Shown: one piece after another, positions 60,438-64,000 of the stretch | Position numbering within the stretch: the stretch's first letter is position 1 | How the letters are laid out: each line of letters starts with the position of its first letter | Assembly (NCBI GenBank): GCA_963971305.1 | Contig: OZ020304.1 | Location: 18,954,103 to 19,018,102 of the forward strand | Length of the DNA: 64,000 nucleotides | Direction: 5' to 3' | Origin: Arcuatula senhousia | Lineage: Eukaryota; Mollusca; Bivalvia; Mytilida; Mytilidae | The notes under the pieces: generated by a model | Told to the model about the DNA's origin: nothing | The model's input: only the letters and a program-made list of their open reading frames with translations | Database searches by the model: none | Made by a program: the position numbers and the translations under genes

Positions 60438-60751
60438 AGCGAAATTTATTGTCTGGAACTTTGTTGTCATTTGTATTTCGAACACACGTGAAGGTTAGCA
60501 CTGCTGGTGGAGTTTAAATTCCCCGAGGTTAGCCCGCTCCGGCACCAACACTTTTGAGTTGGAGAATACATTAAAGCTTTAAATTATCCGTCTAAATTTC
60601 AAAATTGTCTAAACCCTAAGGTTCTTCCTACCCCAGACATAGGTTGAATATCTTTGTAATAACTTGGTTCCCCAGTTTGGTATTTTTGGTTATACTGTTC
60701 TATGCTCTTCATATTCATACAGTGTTTGGCATTTTCAATATTTTTGGTAGA

Positions 60752-60795
60752 GCGCCTCTGATGAGTCTTGAATAGACGAAACGCGCGTCAGGCGT
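60752..60795 (+). ncRNA. Hammerhead ribozyme, unit 2
   Basis: Identical to the motif of unit 1, 358 bp downstream; predicted cleavage after 60789. Confidence 0.92.
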
Positions 60796-61109
60796 AGCGA
60801 AATTTATTGTCTGGAACTTTGTTGTCATTTGTATTTCGAACACACGTGAAGGTTAGCACTGCTGGTGGAGTTTAAATTCCCCGAGGTTAGCCCGCTCCGG
60901 CACCAACACTTTTGAGTTGGAGAATACATTAAAGCTTTAAATTATCCGTCTAAATTTCAAAATTGTCTAAACCCTAAGGTTCTTCCTACTCCAGACATAG
61001 GTTGAATATCTTTGTAATAACTTGGTTCCCCAGTTTGGTATTTTTGGTTATACTGTTCTATGCTCTTCATATTCATACAGTGTTTGGCATTTTCAATATT
61101 TTTGGTAGA

Positions 61110-61153
61110 GCGCCTCTGATGAGTCTTGAATAGACGAAACGCGCGTCAGGCGT
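61110..61153 (+). ncRNA. Hammerhead ribozyme, unit 3
   Basis: Identical motif 358 bp further; predicted cleavage after 61147. The unit ends about 40 bp later. Confidence 0.92.
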
Positions 61154-62534
61154 AGCGAAATTTATTGTCTGGAACTTTGTTGTCATTTGTATTCCTCTGC
61201 AAATTCAAATCCCAAATATCTAAATAACTCATGGTTCTTATTGTTGCACTTTGAAATTTAGATTTGAAATATCTAAAATAATATAAACAATAATTTGGGT
61301 TCCTTCTTCAAAATTAACCTGAAATATCTAATAAGTAAAACATTAGTATAGTTTACAGCATGGTAAAATCTGAAATATGTAAATCAAGTATAAATAAGGC
61401 TTCCCCTTTATTTCAACTGCGACATAGCTTAATTCCATATAACATAAGTTTGGCTTCTGTCTTTTGGCCAAATTTGAAATCTGTAAATTATCCAGTTAGA
61501 GTTAGGTACCCTCTTTATTTGAAATATCTAAATTTAATATAATATGAGTTTAATTTATTCTTCAATAATTTGGCTACCTCAGATTATGGCAACCACAACT
61601 TAAGATAAGGTATATCAGTAGGTAGGTAGATAGATAGATAGATATAGTATTTCACCGTGGGCATCACAGGTGAAATATATTATAAAATACATGTAACTTG
61701 ATTTGAATCATCTAATTAACTATTACATTAATTAGTTTTAGTTTCTCCTTCAGCAACAAATATGATATATTGAAATTGAGTAAAACATAAATTTAGTTCT
61801 TGCTTCAATATCACAACTGATTTAATGAAAATAAATAGATCATTATCTAATTTCCCTCTTAAAATTTAGATTAGAAATATCTAAATTAAATAAAGGATAA
61901 ATTTTGTTTCTTATCTAATAATTTGGTTACCGCAACTTATGGCAACCACAACTTCAGACATGATAGATAGATAAATATTTCGACATGGGCATCACATGTG
62001 TAAAACATTTATAATTGCTAAATATGAAATATCTAAATACATTTGTCTAGTTTCTTCTTCAGTATATTATAAGATCTGAAATATCTAAATTACAGGTATA
62101 AAATAAGTTTAGCTTCTTCTCATTATAATTTCATGAAATTACTGAAAAAAACAGATGGAAAATTACACTACTTTACTGAATCCATTTTGAACATCTTTTC
62201 ATTATCAAAATTTAGTTTAACAGAGTTTTATACCTAATGCAGTGTGGGTGATTATATGAGTGTTAATCTGTGAACTTTTCACTTAATATAAGATATTGAG
62301 CTGAGCAGTTGGTTTGATCTTAGTTGGTGTTTATTGAATTTAAAAGTCAGAAATGGAAGGAAAATTTAAAAACAAACTCAACCAGTAATATGTGAAAAAG
62401 AAGAAGTACATTCTCACAAGGAGTGATTATTTTGACATTATCGACAAATGAAAGGTGCCTCTACCAACAAGCAGACGAAATCCAGGAATGAATACTTCTA
62501 TCTTCAAAAGTAAGTTTTTAAAAATTATTATACC

Positions 62535-62780
62535 ACAAACCATCAAACTTGGTATATGGATGCATCAGGGGTGGTACATGAGCATCCAGGTGGAATTAGG
62601 TCACTATGACCTACATTTTCCGCTTGAGCGACTTACATTCAAGTTAACGTCCGACTTCATATCTCAGCAACTATATATGGTAGGATCATCAAACTTGGTA
62701 CATGTATATGGATGCATCAGGGGTGGTAGGTCAGCATCCTGGTGGAATTAGGTCAAACTGACCTACATTTTAACATGTCA
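62535..62780 (+). repeat. Two-unit tandem repeat inside the integrase element
   Basis: Two copies, about 150 bp apart, of CATCAAACTTGGTA, GGATGCATCAGGGGTGGTA and GGTGGAATTAGGTCA. Size resembles pearl-type cores. Confidence 0.75.
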
Positions 62781-62941
62781 TGTAAGGAATACAGTTACAT
62801 CTTTCATGTTTCTTCTTGTTTAGAGTAGCAGGGACCATAGATAGACAAGGTCCCTGAGAGTAGTTTAAAATGGTGCAACTCATGATTGTTTATTGTAGGT
62901 ATGAAATTATGTTATGTGGTGATACAGAGAAGCTGATTAAG

Positions 62942-62996
62942 AAACGAAGTATACTTCGTTTCTCAAGATCTTGAAATCTTGAGAAACGAAGTATTC
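62942..62996. repeat. Overlapping palindromes
   Basis: GAAACGAAGTATACTTCGTT plus TC is a perfect palindrome. Its second half pairs again with a later GAGAAACGAAGTA across TCAAGATCTTGAAATCTTGA, so two alternative hairpins share one arm. Confidence 0.85.
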
Positions 62997-63070
62997 AATC
63001 AGAGCCCCCTTTGTTTTACATTTGTCTTGAGGATACCTTCGAAGTCATCAAAAGAGCACACATTTGAACC

Positions 63071-63775
63071 GGTCATGGAGGTCGAGACAGGATGATCCGC
63101 GAACTCAGCCTGAAGTATGCTAATGTCACATCAAAACTGTTGAGTTATACAAAAGTCTTTGCTTAGAGTGCCAGAAAAAGAGAAAACGACCAATGACAAA
63201 AGGTGTTGTTGTTTTGACTGATTTGGACAGTATCAATGAAGAAACAGATGCAGTTCCTGCGGAAATCGCTGCGATCAAGGAGATTAGGGAACGCATCAGG
63301 CAGAGAAGGCATTCTGCAGCTGAAGGGCAAATGCAGCAAGCAGAACGGATGGTGAAAAGAGCTAGGGTTGATCTCAAGGCTGGAGAACCTGGCGACAATG
63401 TTGCCGTTCTGATTCCTCTGGTTGATCGAGGCCGTTGCGACCCGCGTAATATTCTGGGCGTCATTATTTACAGAGACTTGAGTACTGATCAGTACACTAT
63501 TGCTGTAAAATCTGGAATCCTAAATGGGAAGTACTCTAGAAACCAATTTGATCTGTGCCCACAAAGGCTTCTTAGTTCAGCTGATGTTAGTACAGCAACA
63601 AGGTATATCATTGAGACAAGCTGTAGCTAGTCAGTCATCGTCCAATGTACAAGGATTTCACAAGTGTAATTGTGCTGGCATGAGAAGATGCAAGACAAAT
63701 CGCTGCAAATGCTATAAAGCAAAACAACTGTACAATTCAAAGTGTCATTCTAGCTTGTCATGTGCCAAAAAATGA
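63071..63775 (+). pseudogene. KRBA2/SCAND3-type integrase relic lacking the catalytic core
   Basis: Part 1 (63071-63160) encodes GHGGRDRMIRELSLKYANVT, the His-containing start of an integrase zinc-binding domain. After one extra base near 63158, CLECQKKRKRP gives its Cys pair. The frame then jumps at about 63220 straight to the region after the catalytic core: EIAAIKEIRERIRQRRHSAA, a DNA-binding-like GDNVAVLIPLVDRGRCDPRN block and YSRNQFDLCPQRLL. After a frameshift near 63602 comes a Cys-rich tail (CNCAGMRRCKTNRCKCYKAK, ending SCAKK) with a Tyr where a Cys is expected. The DDE core, about 200 residues in the family, is absent. Confidence 0.75.
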
Positions 63776-64000
63776 ACCCTGTGTCCTCTATAAAATTGTG
63801 CATCGAATACCCATTTGATATATTTTGTTTTCACATTAGTGTGAATTTGAAATTTATAAATATTATTGACATTTATATAGAAATGTTTGTATAGAATGAC
63901 ATTATTTATTAATATTCATTCAATTCTCCTCTGAAATGTGAAATTTGATGTATAAAATATATTAGATGTTCAAAATGGATTCAGTAAAGTAGTGTAATTT

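Larger units (their letters stand above)
60203..61194 (+). mobile_element. Retrozyme array: three 358-bp units
   Basis: GGAGAATACATTAAAGC starts units at 60203, 60561 and 60919. Units 1 and 2 appear identical by eye. Unit 3 has a C-to-T change and is cut off after TTGTCATTTGTATT. Each unit has one complete hammerhead, so self-cleavage of a transcript would release 358-nt monomers (60432-60789 and 60790-61147) that could circularise. No protein is encoded; such elements are thought to be mobilised by reverse transcriptases supplied in trans. Confidence 0.9.
59920..62150. repeat. Degenerate AT-rich array with GAAATATCTAAAT words
   Basis: The word recurs loosely throughout, with TTCTTCTT and GGCAACCACAAC blocks (60062, 61588, 61940), interrupted by the retrozyme array. 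A TAGA microsatellite is at 61616-61646. Probably an old satellite-like region. Confidence 0.5.
62160..64000 (+). mobile_element. Integrase-type DNA transposon, internally deleted, TIR at window edge
   Basis: A 37-bp sequence starting AAATTACACTACTTTACTG at 62160-62196 is matched perfectly in reverse complement at 63964-64000. The true ends may extend outside. The interior holds a two-unit tandem repeat, a palindromic block and the integrase relic on the plus strand. Its place between inverted repeats suggests a Ginger-like cut-and-paste element using a retroviral-type integrase. Confidence 0.7.

Overview
The window is an AT-rich invertebrate chromosome segment. It is most likely from a marine bivalve and plausibly a mussel (Mytilus-like). 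The reasons are pearl-type elements (arrays of about 150-170 bp core units next to ACG/ACGG runs), a Penelope-like reverse transcriptase relic, a hammerhead-bearing retrozyme array, a KRBA2/SCAND3-type integrase relic, and molluscan SINE-like repeats. No prokaryotic gene organisation is present, and most long open frames are chance or sit in repeats.

The one well-supported host gene is on the minus strand and spans 44270 down to 11629. Eight small exons were assembled by hand from splice sites. Their phases match at all seven junctions and give 275 codons plus a stop: a cysteine-rich EGF/MEGF-like ectodomain, a short stalk with N-glycosylation sequons, one transmembrane helix, and an acidic, tyrosine-containing cytoplasmic tail. 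The signal-peptide exon was not found. Introns total about 32 kb; the largest (14551-34868) is about 20 kb and is packed with nested transposons.

Layout. 1-11.6 kb: pearl-like remnant, broken Penelope-like element with a LINE 3' end inside it, MITEs. 11.6-44.3 kb: the host gene; its introns hold a sense-oriented hammerhead ribozyme (12.5 kb), pearl-like arrays (13-14, 21.3, 25.5, 28.6, 32, 33.3 kb), a hAT-like element with a SINE-like insertion (16.5-18 kb), two copies of a 1-kb repeat, a 3.9-kb element with about 60-bp terminal inverted repeats and a 5-bp target duplication (22.6-26.4 kb), a LINE relic (37.3 kb) and a pair of tRNA-derived SINEs (39.7-40.6 kb). 44-57 kb: further repeats, a second CAC-ended 5-bp-TSD element (48.6-50.8 kb), two direct pearl-like copies (51.2-54 kb) and a minus-strand LINE relic (54.1-55.6 kb). 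57.3-58.5 kb: a TATA promoter-like region followed by six short hairpins with covarying outer stems. 59.3-62.1 kb: GT-rich minisatellite and three 358-bp retrozyme units, each with a complete hammerhead motif. 62.16-64.0 kb: a transposon bounded by 37-bp perfect inverted repeats, holding an integrase relic whose catalytic core is gone.

The most notable signals are the hammerhead/retrozyme system, including one motif lying in sense in the last intron of the host gene; the covarying hairpin cluster at 58.1-58.5 kb, which I do not recognise; and the integrase element at the right edge. All calls are by eye; no search or folding program was run.
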